A DNA stretch of 64,000 nucleotides from Humulus lupulus (GCF_963169125.1 NC_084793.1:226966360-227030359); one strand, 5' to 3'; positions 1-12,327 are shown, counted from the first letter of the stretch. Made by a program: numbers and translations. Notes: generated by a model not told the origin, from the letters alone.

Positions 1-1234
1 GACCTAGCCTTCGGGACCTTGAATCCTACTAAAATGGTTAGTAGATTCGATCTCGAGCCTTAAGGTTTGAAATCCTGCGCTTAAAACCGAATAAAAACAT
101 GCCTGGCAAAAAAAAGACAGGCGGACTGCGACTTGCCCCCAAGGGTCGCGGCATGCCTCCTAGACAGACAAGCCCCCTGTCTGGGTGCCAGGGGCGGGTC
201 GCGACTTGCCCTTGAAGGCTTTGGGGTTCACTCAAGTCGTGACTCCCATGAACTCGGTTGCAACTTGACCCTGCGAACCCAGCTCCCCTGCATTTTTTTC
301 AATCCTAACTCAGCCAAAACTTCCACCAAATAATCCCAATATTAAAACCAAACATCAAAACCACACTACCACCAATCTAGCTATAAAACCCAAGCCTAGC
401 AACACTCAAAACACCACCAAATACTCAATTCTACAACAAAACTCTCAAGCTTTCAAACAACATAAAAACAGAGTAAAATCCTTAAAAATCAAGCTGAGAA
501 TCCTGACCTTAATCCCAGAATTATATCTAAGCTTTACTCAATCAAGAACCTAACTCAAATAGCTCCAATTTTCCCAACCTCAAGCTTCAAAAATCAATTG
601 AGTAAGTGAGAGAGAATATGATCGAGAGAGAAGAGAGAACCCATGTTTTCTGCCTTGGTTCCTTCTACAACCTACTTGGTTAAGTATATCTAATGGCCTA
701 AATGACCAAATTGCCCATAGGGCCATCTAAACCTTCAAAGCCACCCAAGGGCGATTTTGTCATTTCCACCTACCCTGTTAATTATAATTAATGTCCCTAA
801 ATTCTCGTTACTCCCAATATCCTCAAATAATCATCAAATCATTTCCCATTACCCGCTCATTCCCGGTAATGTACTAAGCACAAAATTACCCTTAGGCTCA
901 CCCCGAGCCAGGTAATTAACCCCGTTATGACCAAACCGCTAACTTGCATCCTAGGATCGTCTCATTCCGAATAGCTCGAATATAATCACATAATAATGTG
1001 ATCTCACCCATATGTCCCATTCATGCACATAAATATACAAATATGCCCTCAACGAGGCAAATTACAGAAATGCCCTTCTAATAAGAAACAGGCCCACATG
1101 CATGCAAATATCATCATATAATAATATAACTCACATAAGTATGCATATAATCACATAATAATGCATTAAACCAATTATGACCCTCCTGGCCCCCTAATCC
1201 AGGCACTAAGCCTTAGGGAATTTGGGACATTACA
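1..1234 (-). repeat. 3' LTR of the Tekay-like element, cut by window edge
   Basis: On the plus strand the LTR ends in GGGACATTACA at 1234, directly beside the polypurine tract. The upstream kilobase resembles the two solo LTRs at 6928-9316 and 44205-46603; for example, all carry a stretch about Gly-Asp-style 'gggacct' and 'TTCGATC' near their middle and a 'CCCACATGCATGCA' motif near the end. Related complete LTRs here are about 2.4 kb, so roughly half of this one is missing to the left. Confidence 0.85.
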
Positions 1235-1250
1235 ACTATCCCCTCCTTAC
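1235..1250 (-). other. Polypurine tract
   Basis: The minus strand reads TAAGGAGGGGATAGT immediately before the LTR start TGTAATGTCCC. This is the plus-strand DNA primer site expected just upstream of a 3' LTR and it fixes the element on the minus strand. Confidence 0.85.
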
Positions 1251-1267
1251 AGAAATTTCATCCCCAA

Positions 1268-2865
1268 AATTTACCTAAACAACTCGGGATACTGATTCTG
1301 CATATCTGACTCTAGCTCCCAGATTGCTTCCTCAACCTTACTGTTCCTCCATAATACCTTAACCAAAGGTATAGTTTTATTTCTCAGGACCTTAACCTTT
1401 TTGCCTAGTATCCGAACTGGTTGTTCCTCATAGGAGAGATCTGCCTCAAGCTCTAGATCCTCGTAACTCAACACATGAGTCACATATGACACATACTTCT
1501 GAAGAGATGAAATGTGAAATACATTATGCATGGCCGACAGTGCCAGTGGCAAAGCCAACCATAAGCCACCTGCCCAATCCTCTCTAGGATCTCAAATGGA
1601 CCTACGAATCTAGGTCTCAACATGCCCTTCTTCCCAAATCTTCTCACCCCTTTCCATGGTGAGACTCTAAGGAAGACGTAGTCTCCCACCTGGAACTCCA
1701 CGTTCCTGTGTTTGGGATCAACATAACTTTTCTGTCTGCTTTGAGAAGTGAGCGTCCGAGCTGTAATCTTCTGAATGGCCTCATTGGTCCTTTGAACTGC
1801 CTCAGGACCTAAGTATCTCATTTCTCCTGTCTCATCCCAATGAATGGGAGATCTACATTTCCTACCATACAACATCTCATAATGAGCTACTCCAATGGTC
1901 GACTGATAGTTGTTGTTGTAGGAAAACTCTGTCAAAGGAAAATACTTACTCTAATACACACCAAAGTCCAGCACACATGCTCGCAACATGCCTTCTAATA
2001 TTTGGATCGTCCTCTCAGATTGTCAATCTGTCTGAGGATGATAAGCAGTGCTGAACTTTAATTATGTACCCATGGCCTTCCGCAAACTTCCCCTAAACTT
2101 GGAAGTAAATGTGGAGTCCTGATCTGACACGATCGACCTCTGTGCCTCATGAAGGCACACAATCTCTCTCATAAAGAGATCTGTGTATTGGTCAACTGTT
2201 TAAGTTTTCCTCATTGGTAAGAAGTGACCTGGCTTGGTGTATCAATCTATGATAACCCACACTGAATCATGTTGACCTACAGTCCTGGGTAACCCTACCA
2301 CGAAATCCATCGTGATGTCCTCCCATTTCAACTCTGGAATGTCCAGAGGCTACAATAGCCCTGCTAGCCTCTGATGCTCAACCTTGACCTATTGACATGT
2401 TAAGCACTTAGCCACATATTCTGCCACATCCCTCTTCTTCCCAGGCCACCAATACAACGATCTCACTTCCTGATACATCTTCGTAGTGCCTGGATGCAAA
2501 TAGTAAGGAGTGGTATGAGATTCATCCAGAATCTCCCGCCTCATAATAGTGTCCATCGGAACACATATTTGACCTTTGTATCTCAACATGCCCATATTTG
2601 ACACTGTATAATCTCTGGATACTCCAGCTAGAACATCCTCTCTGATCTTTGCCAGTTGTGGATCACCCAACTGACCTTCCTTCATTCTCTCCAACAGCGT
2701 AGGCTGTAGCGTAATGTTGGCCAATTGGCCTACCAGCAACTCTATGTCAGCTCTAGTCATATCCTCTACTAACTCTTTGGATATTAGTCTCACAATGAAA
2801 ATCTGTCCCGGAGCCTTTTGGCTTAAAGCATCTGCTACCACGTTGCCCTTTCCTGGGTGATACAA
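1268..2865 (-). pseudogene. gypsy integrase with chromodomain-like C-terminus, broken
   Basis: Three open pieces belong together. The piece at 2389-2865 carries the integrase zinc-binding region (ends CLTCQ) just after the RNase H/IN linker. The piece at 1480-1935 is the C-terminal part of the catalytic core and the following GPF/Y-type region (RFVGPFEIL). The piece at 1271-1558 ends with NKTIPLVKVLWRN and a WELE block, the chromodomain-like tail of Tekay/Del elements. The central core between 1936 and 2388 has stops in every useful frame, so the catalytic D,D35E triad cannot be intact. The role in the living element was insertion of cDNA, with the chromodomain biasing the target. Confidence 0.85.
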
Positions 2866-2869
2866 AATT

Positions 2870-4196
2870 TCACAACCATATTCTTACTAACTCCAGCCAA
2901 CGCCTTTGTCTCATATTCAAGTCTTTTTGTGTGAAAAAGTACTTCAGGATCTTGTGGTCAGTATAAATCTCACACTTTTCCCCATAAAGATAATGTCTCC
3001 ATACCTTTAATGCAAAGAGCACTGCTACCAACTCTAAATCATGAGTGGGGTATCTCTGTTCATACTCTTTCAACTGACGTGAGGCATAAGCGATCACCTT
3101 CCCTGGCTGTATAAGAACACAACCCAAACCCTGATGTGAGGCATCATAGTATATTACAAACTTCTCCTGATCTGTCGAAAGACTCAGAACTGGAGCCTTA
3201 ATCAACCTCTACTTCAGTCCCTGGAAGCTGTTCTCACACTTATCTGACCACACAAACTTCTAATTCTTGCGTGTCAGTTCAGTCAATGAAGTAGAAATCT
3301 TAGAGAACCCTTCCATGAAACGCCTATAATAACCTACCAACCCAAGGAAACTTCTAACCTCTGAAGCATTCTTTGGCCTTGGCTAATCCCTGACTGCCTC
3401 AATCTTGGTTGGGTCCACCTTGAGCCCCTCATTACTGACAATGTGCCCAAGGAAAGTTACCTGAGATAACCAGAACTCACATTTCTTGAACTTTGCAAAC
3501 AATCTATGTTCTCCCAGTCTCTGTAGAACCAACCTCAGATGCTGCTTAAGTTTTGACTCTGACTGGGAATAAACCAGAATATCATCAATGAAGACAATCA
3601 CAAACTGGTCCAAATAATGCTTGAACACTCGGTTCATCAAATCCATAAAAGCAGTTGGGGCATTAGTCAACCCAAAGGACATAACTAAGAACTCATAATG
3701 CCCATATCTGGTTCAAAAATAAGTCTTCGGTATATCTCCCTCCTTGACCCTCAGCTAATGATAACCAGATCAAAGGTTAATCTTTGAGAATACCCTTTTT
3801 CCCTGCAACTGATCAAACAGATCATCTATCCTTGGCAGGGGATACTTGTTCTTAATTGTTAACATATTCAATTCTCTGTAATCAATACACATCCTCAGGA
3901 TAACCATTTTTCTTCTTCACAAACAGAACTGGTGTACCCCATGGTGAAAAACTAGGTCTAATAAAACCTAAGTCTAACAACTCTTGCAGCTGTACCTTCA
4001 GTTCTTTTAATTCTGGTGGGGCCATTTTGTAAGGTGCTCTAGACACTGGCTCCGTCCCTAGTGCTAGTTCAATCACAAATCCAATCTCTCTGTGTGGCGA
4101 CAACCTTGGTAAATCTTTTGGAAACACGTATAGAAACTCACATACTAGTCTGGTCTTCTCTAGTCTCACTTTCATGACCTGAGTGGTCTCAACCAC
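2870..4196 (-). pseudogene. gypsy reverse transcriptase and RNase H, broken
   Basis: The piece at 3882-4196 holds the start of RT (motif [19 protein letters not shown]). The piece at 3383-3682 holds the palm with the FIDDILVYS active-site box and the FLGHIVS motif. The piece at 2870-3205 is RNase H ([25 protein letters not shown]). The segments lie in the right order but in different frames with stops between, for example at 3206-3382 and 3683-3881. The residues I can see in the RT catalytic pair are conserved, so the damage is from frameshifts and nonsense changes, not from loss of the motif. Confidence 0.88.
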
Positions 4197-4429
4197 ACTG
4201 GCTAGGAATCATATGCACCCTCCTTGCAATAGATCTCTAGCTCTCAAAACAGATATCATGGGTACACGGGGTCCATGCACAGTGCCAACAAACAAAAAGG
4301 ACCCTCACCTTCAGGCTCAAAGGTTACCATCTTCCGTCTGCAATCTATGGTTGCCCCATACGTCACTAACCAATCCATACCTAAGATCATGTCAAAGTAG
4401 GTCATAACCAACTCTATAAAATCAATTGA

Positions 4430-5818
4430 TCACTCTCGACCCTCCACTGTCACTGGCAATGATCTGATCCATCTCCTTGATACTACTAACTCCCCAGTGG
4501 GTAATAAGGTCCCGAATCCCACAACATAGTAATCACATGGTCTACACAGTCTATCAGTAATTCTACAAGAAACAAAAGAATGTGTTGCACCAAAATCAAT
4601 CAAAACAATATAATGGGTTCCACCACTAAAAAGCTGACCTGTAACTACTGAGGGACATGCCTCAGCTTCTTCCTGAGTCAATACGAACACTCGAGCTGGG
4701 GCCGAGCTGTCCGCCTTTCTTGCCCTCGGGCAATCTTTCCTCAAATGCCCCACTACTCCACATAAAAAGTAGGCACTTGCTCGACACTCCCCTAAATGGC
4801 GCCTCTTGCATCTAGGGTACTCAGGAAAATTCATCCAGACCTCATTGCCCCTCTGACGACCCATTGTAATACCACGTGGTCTCCTGTCAGGGCTTGGAGT
4901 TGGGAAAGCATCAGGAGCCTTCCTTTTCTGATCATTGGGGCCTCCGCCCCTACCTGAACCCATAAATGGAGGTCCCACCCTCCTAAAGACTCTCTTGAAT
5001 GCATTATCACGCCAGATCTTGTTCTCTGCGCTCTCAGCTGTGAGCGTCTTCTCAACTACCAATGCATAAGTAGTCACTCCAGACACAGTGGTAATACGAA
5101 CATCAAAGGCTATCCTAGGTTGTATCCCCTGGAGAAACCTCTCCCTTCTGGTCCCATCAGTGGGCACTAGTTCCATTGCAAACTTTGCCAGTCTGTCGAA
5201 CTTTAAAGCATACTCAGTCACTGACAAACTTCCCTAAAGCAGCTTGCCGAACTCTTCAGCTTTTGCAGCCCTGATGACATCATTATAATACTTTTCATTG
5301 AATAGAGTCTGAAACTCTTCCCAGCTCAGAGCATTAGCATTTTTGGTCTAAGATATCACTTCCCACAAAATTCAGGCATCCTCCTGAAACATATATGCAG
5401 CACAGACCACTCTCTTGTTACCAGACACCCTCATAAAGTCAAGGATGGTGGTAACCATGCTCATCCATTGCTTAACTTTAGCTGGATCTGCACTACCCTA
5501 AAAAACTGGAGGGTGCTGTTTAAAGAACCTTTCATAAAGAGGTTCCCATTTATTCCCAACCTCTAACGGCTACTCAACTGTTGGCACCGCTACAGGTGGT
5601 GCCTCTAGTAAAATGTTCATTGTAGGAACCTACTGTTTTCTCAGGAGGCATATTTCTTCTTCCTGCCTCATTACATTAGCTTGCAAATCAGCAAACAACT
5701 GTTGCTAGTTATCAGGAGCTAGCTGAGGGGTTTAACCCTGGTCATTATCCTGACCCTATCTATCGTTCTGGCCCTGATCTTCCTGGCCAGCTGATGAATC
5801 TACCTGTCTTGGAAGCAT
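4430..5818 (-). pseudogene. gypsy gag and aspartic protease, broken
   Basis: A likely gag start is the ATG at 5816-5818 (begins MLPRQVDSSAGQ), followed within 70 codons by at least four in-frame stops. From 5227 down the frame is open: capsid-like sequence (MSVTEYALKFDRLAKFA), a zinc knuckle of the C-x2-C-x4-H-x4-C kind (CGVVGHLRKDC, its first cysteine replaced), and a protease with LIDFGATHSFVS, where the usual DSG/DTG has become DFG. Several of the N-terminal stops sit where CAG or CAA codons are likely. The protease and zinc-knuckle changes mean loss of function even if the frames were repaired. Confidence 0.82.
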
Positions 5819-6242
5819 TCTTTCAACCTTATACCTTGCTGCAATAATCAATGCGACCAGTTAGGTAGTGATAACTAAACCTCTTGCCGCCTCATGGTCC
5901 AAGATCAAGCAGAATCTCATCCACATACAACAGTCATGCTAATAAGCATGTCGATTCATAAGCACATAGCAATTAACATTTAACACTCAACAATTAACAA
6001 TTAACAATGCTAATAAGCATGTTCTAGCAATATCAGTGCTAATAAGCACGTTCTTGCTTATCATGCAGTAGTCAATGGCCAGCCCTATTAGTGTATCTCA
6101 TGCATCCAGGCAACGCATTTATATTCTATTTAAGCAGTTAAACACATAACCACATAAATAGTTACTGAACCATGAGTCAAGCTTGTCTTCAGTGGCAAGT
6201 GTACATGCCCAGCCAGTCTACAGGAACCCTAAACCTTGGCAC

Positions 6243-6254
6243 GCTCTGATACCA
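6243..6254 (-). other. Primer-binding site, initiator Met tRNA type
   Basis: The minus strand reads TGGTATCAGAGC three bases inside the 5' LTR edge. This is complementary to the 3' end of plant initiator methionine tRNA, the standard primer of Tekay-type gypsy elements. Confidence 0.9.
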
Positions 6255-6257
6255 AGT

Positions 6258-6571
6258 TGTAACGCCCTGGTTAGCTGAGACCGTCACACTGTGTACGTTA
6301 AATAATGCTTAACTCGCTAAATGAGTCATTGGGCCATAAACGTACATCTAAGTGTTATTAATGGGTCAGGGTTAAAATCTTGGTCAAAAGGAATGTATAT
6401 ATTTTATTTAAAAAAAAATGTAAATTGTACATAGGATACCATAAAAGTGTTTACAAAGTTGTTTACAATCCAAAATGGTCATTACAGTTCAAAAGTTACA
6501 ATCCGCCGAGCTAAGCGGCAAAAATAGGGTTAAACCCTAGTTCCTCTGAGAAACACCTTGGTCGTGGTGGT
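6258..6571 (-). repeat. 5' LTR of the Tekay-like element, truncated
   Basis: The plus strand begins TGTAACGCCCTGGTTAG and follows the solo LTRs closely (shared 'taagcggcaaaaatagggt' and 'cttggtcgtggtggtc' blocks) until about 6571, where similarity stops and unrelated sequence begins. Only about 314 bp of an expected 2.4 kb remain. The junction is a deletion or recombination scar, since no LTR terminus lies there. Confidence 0.8.
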
Positions 6572-6927
6572 CCCTAAGTCCCAATAGCAAGGCCTTTCAG
6601 CCCGCATTTAAACTCTAGCATCATCTCATCCTCCTTAAGCCCTATTGCAGTACTAAGTTTCCTTGACGCAACCTTCTAGAACTCAAGAAACTCTAGTACT
6701 ATTCTGACCATTGTGTGCGGTTTACTCGACCCTGCTGACCTTTGATGCATATATTCCACAACTTAGCATCTTCTACAATGCCTTAGTTTCGCTCAAACAA
6801 GCTAACATCTCTGTGAGCCATACACGTCCCACTCCATTGTCTCGGCACCTCCCCTCCGGGTCTGAACAAGATAACATGCAAACACTTCCAAGTATGACTA
6901 TCCTCTGACAATCGCGGCCACTGCCAC

Positions 6928-9316
6928 TGTAACGCCCTGGTTACCCCAAAGCAGTTACGGTGAACCGGAAATTTGACTCGCCACCCGAGTCCTTTGGTTA
7001 AAAACATGCTTCTAAGTGTTATTAACAGGCTAAGGTGGAGAACCAATAAAAAAGAAAGGATATATTTTTATTTAATACATAAAATTGTTCATGGGCCCAT
7101 CAAAACATTTACAAGTTATTTACAACTCAAAGTGGTCATTACTGTTTCAAATTTACAAACCCGCCGACCTAAGCGGCAAAAATAGGGTAAACCCCCTAGT
7201 TCCTCTGAGAACTCCTTGGTCGTGGTGGTCAAGCGGCCGCATATGTACACATCACCACCTAAGCTCTCCACTCAAGGCTGGGTGAGCTTTTCTTTCCCTT
7301 TACCTGCACCACATAGCACCCATGAGCCAAGACCCAACAAGAAAACACAATATAGCATGATATAATATCAACAATGATCATAATAATCATTCAGGACTTT
7401 CAGTCCAAAATAGAGAAGTGACAATTGGAAAAGTCACTAAGGTGGGTTCCGTTCCCAATAGCCATGTGACGATAGGGTCACCGGGGCTTTAAAGATAAGT
7501 GATCCTTTCACTAGCTTAAACAGGTTAGGTGCATGATGACTAGTCTTTAACATAACCTACCTCATGACCATAGAGTCATAACCATGGAACACCATTCCCT
7601 GGCCATGTGACAAGCAGTCACCTAGGCCTTTGGCCCTGGCTCTGAGTAACTAGTCCTAGACTAGCCAAGCACTTATAAGATTCATTGACCTTAGAGTCAG
7701 TCTAGCATTAATGCCTTAGAGTCATTCAATGCTGATATCGATTAGATCTAATCTTCAATCGGCCCTGCGTTCAGGACACTTATGCCGTTTCTGACTCTCA
7801 GGTCAGTAATATGCGACCAGTGCCATCCCTGACTAATTAGTGCCATACACAAGTAAACAACATCTGCTAGCATTTAATATGCAATCAATGTCCACATTTA
7901 TCAACCAACATGCCTCAACAACAATCATGCATGTCATATACACAGGGTGTCGTTTTCTTACCTCAGGTTCGAGCGAGAAATATACTAAGAACGACTCCTG
8001 AGAACGATCAAATTTTTGATTCCTTAGCGGTTACCTAATCATAACCAATTATAACCTCCATTAATGAAAAACCAAAATGAAAGGGTCTTAACCTAAACCC
8101 CACTCTCGGGACCTCGAAACATGCCCACACGGTGAGTAGATTCGATCCCAGGCCTTAAGGATTGAAACCCCGAGCCAGAAACCCTTAAAAACACTCAAAA
8201 CGGGATTATGGAGGAACAGAGTAGCACTATAGCACTGCTCCCTAGCGCCCCAGCGCTATACTAAGAACCCCAAAACTGCCAACAAAAATCCTATGTAGCG
8301 CTATAGTGCCCTCTAATGGGCGTTGTAGCGCTACCCCCAGAACAGATCTCCCTTGAAACCTCCTTCTTCGACTCCTTCAGTTCTAACTCGATTCCAATGC
8401 TTCCAAACCTCATTTTTGATGCCAAATGAACCCAAAATCCATCATCACATACCCCAAGCATCACAACCACAAGAACCCTAGCCAAAACTCCCAACAAAAC
8501 CAAGCATCCTACCTAGAATCCTCAACTGAAAACTTGAACTAAAACAAAAAAAAGGTTTTAATGGCTAGAAACTTACCTCAAGCTCAGATTATGATGCTCT
8601 TCAATGGTGGAACACACTCCCAAACTCAAGGCTTACTTCCCAAACTTGAATCTTCAAGAATGGCTCAAAAATCACAAAGAAAACAGAAGAAGAAAAGGTA
8701 CGGGAGAAGCTTGAACTTATGCTCTATTTTCCTCTTATTTCTACAGCCTTAATGGCTTATATCTATCCTAGGGGTGAAAAGACCAAAATACCCCTAGGTC
8801 TAATAAGGGTTTCTAAAGGCTCCCAAGGGCAAAATTGGTATTTCCCACCTATCTCGTTAATCATAATTAACGCTCTCCAATTTCCGCTATTCTCGATAAT
8901 CTCAAACATCAATAATTCATATCCCGTTACCTTTTAATTCCTAGCAACACTCAAGTCATTAAAATCACCCCGAGACTCATCTTGAGCCTCGAACTTAAAC
9001 CTGTTATGACTAGATCGCTAATTAATATTCCAAGATCGTCTCATGCCGAATAGTTCGAACAAACCCACATTATAATGTGGTCTCAACAATATGTCACCGA
9101 CATGCATACAAATATACAATTATGCCCTCAATGGGCCAAATTACCAAAACACCCCTGTAATAAAATGTGGACCCACATGCATGCATTTAACATCATATTA
9201 TAATATAATTCTCATATACAGGCATATGATCATTTAGTGGCATAATTAAACAATTATGGCCCTCCTGGTATACTAATCCAGCCATTAAACAGCATTAGGG
9301 ATTTCGGGGCATTACA
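6928..9316 (-). repeat. Solo LTR of a Tekay-like family, TSD GCCAC
   Basis: The LTR runs from TGTAACGCCC at 6928 to GGGGCATTACA at 9316 (2389 bp). It is flanked by a perfect 5-bp duplication, GCCAC, at 6923-6927 and 9317-9321. There is no internal region, so it is a solo LTR left by recombination between the two LTRs of one insertion. Orientation follows from the Tekay element at the left, whose LTR has the same termini. A CT- and TA-poor middle holds only short spurious frames. Confidence 0.93.
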
Positions 9317-9887
9317 GCCACCTTGGTCTCCGTGTGATGCCCTTTGGCACACAAGTAGCAACTAAAGCATTCCATGCTCATCTTTATTTGATTCCTCAAA
9401 GGTGTCCACTCTCGACCACTATCATGACTAACAAGCGTCTGACGACCGCTATCATTCTTCCACAGTCTTGCGTACAAGTTACTTTTTCAACAGCAGCGCT
9501 CCGTGCGTCTTACACTATCACTCAGAAGAACCTGAAATAGTGAACCAAGCATACAACCTTCACCTATCAATATGACCTTGTCTCATGTCAATGAGTTCCA
9601 ACTCTTTTGTAGCGCCTCTCCATAATTTCACATGGTTGTTGTCTTTCTAGCATCACTGAACTTTCTGATTTGAAACAACCATAGCTTTCCCCCTCTCTAG
9701 GATGTCCAGTATTCCCACGAAGAAGTGCAACTAAGTCTCATCCCCTCTCAGCCTATTGATCCTTTCTAGGTGACTAAAAGCCTCAATGACATTTGTTCAA
9801 GCATCCATACATTTCTGGTCCTTCTGCATGCCTACATCCCTTCTAGGATTGGCCAACCAGGTTCATCGCCCACTTGAGATGAAACTT

Positions 9888-9899
9888 GCTCTGAAACCA
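9888..9899 (-). other. Degenerate primer-binding site
   Basis: The minus strand reads TGGTTTCAGAGC, one base different from the initiator-Met primer site TGGTATCAGAGC, two bases from the TGACA end of the adjoining LTR. It marks 9902 as an LTR edge and the element as minus strand. Confidence 0.7.
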
Positions 9900-9901
9900 A
9901 C

Positions 9902-11397
9902 TGTCACGAGCTTACATTTTGACAGCGGAAATGCCAATGTGGCACCTTGAATCCTTTGAACCAAGGTCAGCCTTCCAACCATTCGAATAACAATGGGCAC
10001 ATTTTTCGCGTGACCGTGTGCCTCTGCACAATTTCGTCTCTCGAACAACTCCCATTGAGTCATGCTCTCAAGCATCTATGAGTATAACCATGCATCAAGG
10101 CCATCTAGCCAAGACAATCACACTATCCACAGGTTCTCACTATGGAAAGGAAAATCCCAACATCGATGCTCACCCAGACATTCGCAAGCCAAGGTAGCAT
10201 GTGTGGCCAAGAGCCAACACCAAGCTAACGTGCCAACATCTTTCATCATGCCCCATTTGATAATATCCGAATAACTCACGTCATAGACCAATGACTCCCA
10301 TACGTCCAATGTCCAATCCTTAGGGCACCATGCCTTCACGCATGTTGGCAGACCCTTGAGACTAGCTGCCAGACTAGTAGCACACACTGGACCTCTGTCT
10401 TTCTCAAGCTTTGCGCACTCTTCAATGCATGTATGTTAGCAAGTCCCACGAATGACTTCTTGTGCCATCTCATATCAAGACTCGTGGTCATGGTGCGCCA
10501 CGATGTCTCTCGGAGGTTTGGGCCACGTTCCATGCAAGCGACATACCGGTAAGCCAAGAGAAGCATACCCATAAACCTCTGACAACAGACTTCAACGCAT
10601 TACCGGGGCAGCCTGGTAACGTCCATGAGTACTCCTACTCATTGAGAGATATGAGTCCCCTCGTGGTCCTCATATGCCCATCCTACTAGCCTTTCTAACT
10701 AGTAGTAGCTCACTTGACACACCTGCGCCAGGGGGTGGTGGAGAGCTGACACTAGGTGCTCCCCCTACAAAGAGCCTTCTGAGCTTTTGGCCTTCTACCA
10801 GGAACATATATGATTTTTTCTTGGAAGACATATTTGGCTCTCAGCTCACCAATTCTCTGAATCTCCCAAATTCGAGCGCACCATTACGTTCATTGACCCT
10901 TCAATATGGTACCTACCAAGTCCCGTCCTTTTCCGGGAAATATTGAAGATATTTACGAAAATGCCACTGTCGTACAAACTAGGCATCAACATGCTCACCA
11001 GCCTACACCCTCGCGTGCACATCTGACCGAGCACCAACCTAGCTTGTAACATGCCATCAAGGTATACATGTTACACCTTGCAGGAGCCTTGGCGCGAGGC
11101 AGGTGCCTCACAGGAGCCTTAACACGAGGCCGTGGGAGCAAGCGCGATGCGGGTGCCTCGCAGGAGCCTCGGGGAGAGGCCTTGGATGGGCGCAAGGCAA
11201 GTGCCTCGCAGGAGCCTCAACACAAGGCCATCTGAGTAGGTGCGATGGGCTCCTCGTGATGCCCTTGGCGCGAGGCGTGTCGCCGTGGGCAAGGTGCGTG
11301 CTGTGCGAGGTCACGTTCTCTTGTTCCCATCCTGAGATGATGCTTTGAGAGACATGGGACGGGGGACCATTATTGGTGCGGAGTTTTGGCAACTACA
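9902..11397 (-). repeat. Probable 5' LTR of the second gypsy element
   Basis: The left edge is fixed by the primer-binding site. The right edge is proposed at 11397, giving minus-strand ends TGTAGTTGCC and GCTCGTGACA, with TG...CA termini and a length near 1.5 kb. Beyond it the base composition turns AT-rich. No second copy of this LTR is in the window to test the boundary, and I see no clear TSD. Confidence 0.5.
11080..11290. repeat. GC-rich imperfect tandem repeat, about 50-bp unit
   Basis: Four units each begin with a variant of GCAGGAGCCTYGGCGCGAGGC and end with a variant of AAGTGCCTCG. They start near 11083, 11112, 11160 and 11209 and drift in length. The block lies inside the proposed LTR and accounts for the overlapping open frames on both strands here. 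Confidence 0.7.
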
Positions 11398-12327
11398 ATA
11401 TGGATAACCAGAGGTTATATTTTATATTTAGACTATAAGATAAATAACTAGTCGAAAGAACACATAAGTAAGTATAAACAAATATAATTGTGCGTTCAAT
11501 GGTTGCATTTTGTTGGGGCAACCTGAACCATTATTGAAAGATTAAATATTTGTCATTTAAAGAATGTCAATTTAAGGGTCTTACAGTTAGAATAAATGAG
11601 CTTGCCATGTCTATTTATAAGCAAACCCTCTAATAGAATAACCTAACAGACTTAATGACTTTTAACTAACTAAATAAGGAAAGACAACTAAGACATTAGA
11701 GAAATAACTACCACAAACTTCATTCCCTAAATGCAACGAAGATCTCATTTATGGCACCAACAAAGCGAAGGAGTTGATGATGAGTCAAATGGATAGGTTT
11801 GGATATAAAATATATTTTTTTAACTAAAATAATATATAAATACGAAAAAGAAACTAAACCTCAAAATCAAATAACTTTATTGGTGACCCAAATATCTTTG
11901 GCAAAGGTGGTTGGGTCTCATGGATTTGTAACCATGAGCTCAAGGGTTCAAAACTAACACCCTACCATTTGTTGTAAATATATATGCATTTTTTTCTTTT
12001 TATGGTGGTGTTTCAGATCCCTTTCTATGTGAGTTGTTCGATACTACTTTCTCCCACTGATATACCACAAATGTACTACCAATATTAAAGAAGAGTAAAC
12101 GAATGAATTACACAGTCATCTGAAGTATATGTGTTGGTAGAAAGTGCTTGGCTTGAGAACTACTTTGGTTGAATTAGGGTTCAACATAACATGTTTTGTG
12201 CTATAATTGTGATTTAGATTGTTAAAAAAAATAAAAAAAAATAACTCTATTGCTGGGATTGGGAGAAGAAAAAAGACACGGAAAAAGTGACATGATATTT
12301 TTTTTCCAAGGAATTTGATTACTTTTG
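11398..12327. other. AT-rich intergenic DNA, no gene seen
   Basis: No open frame of note, no splice-like exon series and no LTR or TIR boundary is visible, apart from the tRNA-like stretch described separately. Confidence 0.5.
11895..11955 (+). repeat. tRNA-Thr-like stretch, possible SINE head
   Basis: TTTGGCAAAGGTGG resembles a pol III A box and GGGTTCAAAAC a B box, about 35 bp apart. Between them TCATGG-ATTTGTAA-CCATGA folds as an anticodon arm with a TGT (Thr) anticodon. There is no acceptor stem pairing, so it is not a working tRNA gene. A decayed tRNA-derived SINE is the simplest reading, though I see no clear tail or TSD. Confidence 0.35.

Larger units (their letters stand above)
1..6571 (-). 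mobile_element. Ty3/gypsy chromovirus (Tekay/Del-like), decayed
   Basis: Read on the minus strand, the order is truncated 5' LTR, primer-binding site, gag, protease, RT, RNase H, integrase with chromodomain-like tail, polypurine tract, 3' LTR. This order and the chromodomain-like tail after integrase are those of Tekay/Del chromoviruses. Both LTRs share termini that read TGTAACGCCC and CATTACA on the plus strand. The coding region is broken by many stops and frame changes, so the element cannot be autonomous. The 3' LTR runs off the left window edge, so its TSD cannot be seen. Confidence 0.9.
6572..9901 (-). mobile_element. Internal fragment of a second gypsy element, split by a solo LTR
   Basis: With the solo LTR and one TSD copy taken out, 6572-6927 joins to 9322-9901. 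Read on the minus strand from the primer-binding site, this is a degenerate gag-like stretch without a long frame; a short piece with cysteines and histidines (CFSCYLCAKGHHT at about 9350-9400) may be a ruined zinc knuckle. The fragment ends abruptly at 6571/6572 against the truncated Tekay LTR. The family is uncertain; LTR retrotransposon nature rests on the primer-binding site and adjacent LTR. Confidence 0.5.

Noticed and set aside
11103..11392. Overlapping 80-95-codon frames on both strands
   Set aside because: They are produced by the GC-rich tandem repeat, not by coding selection.
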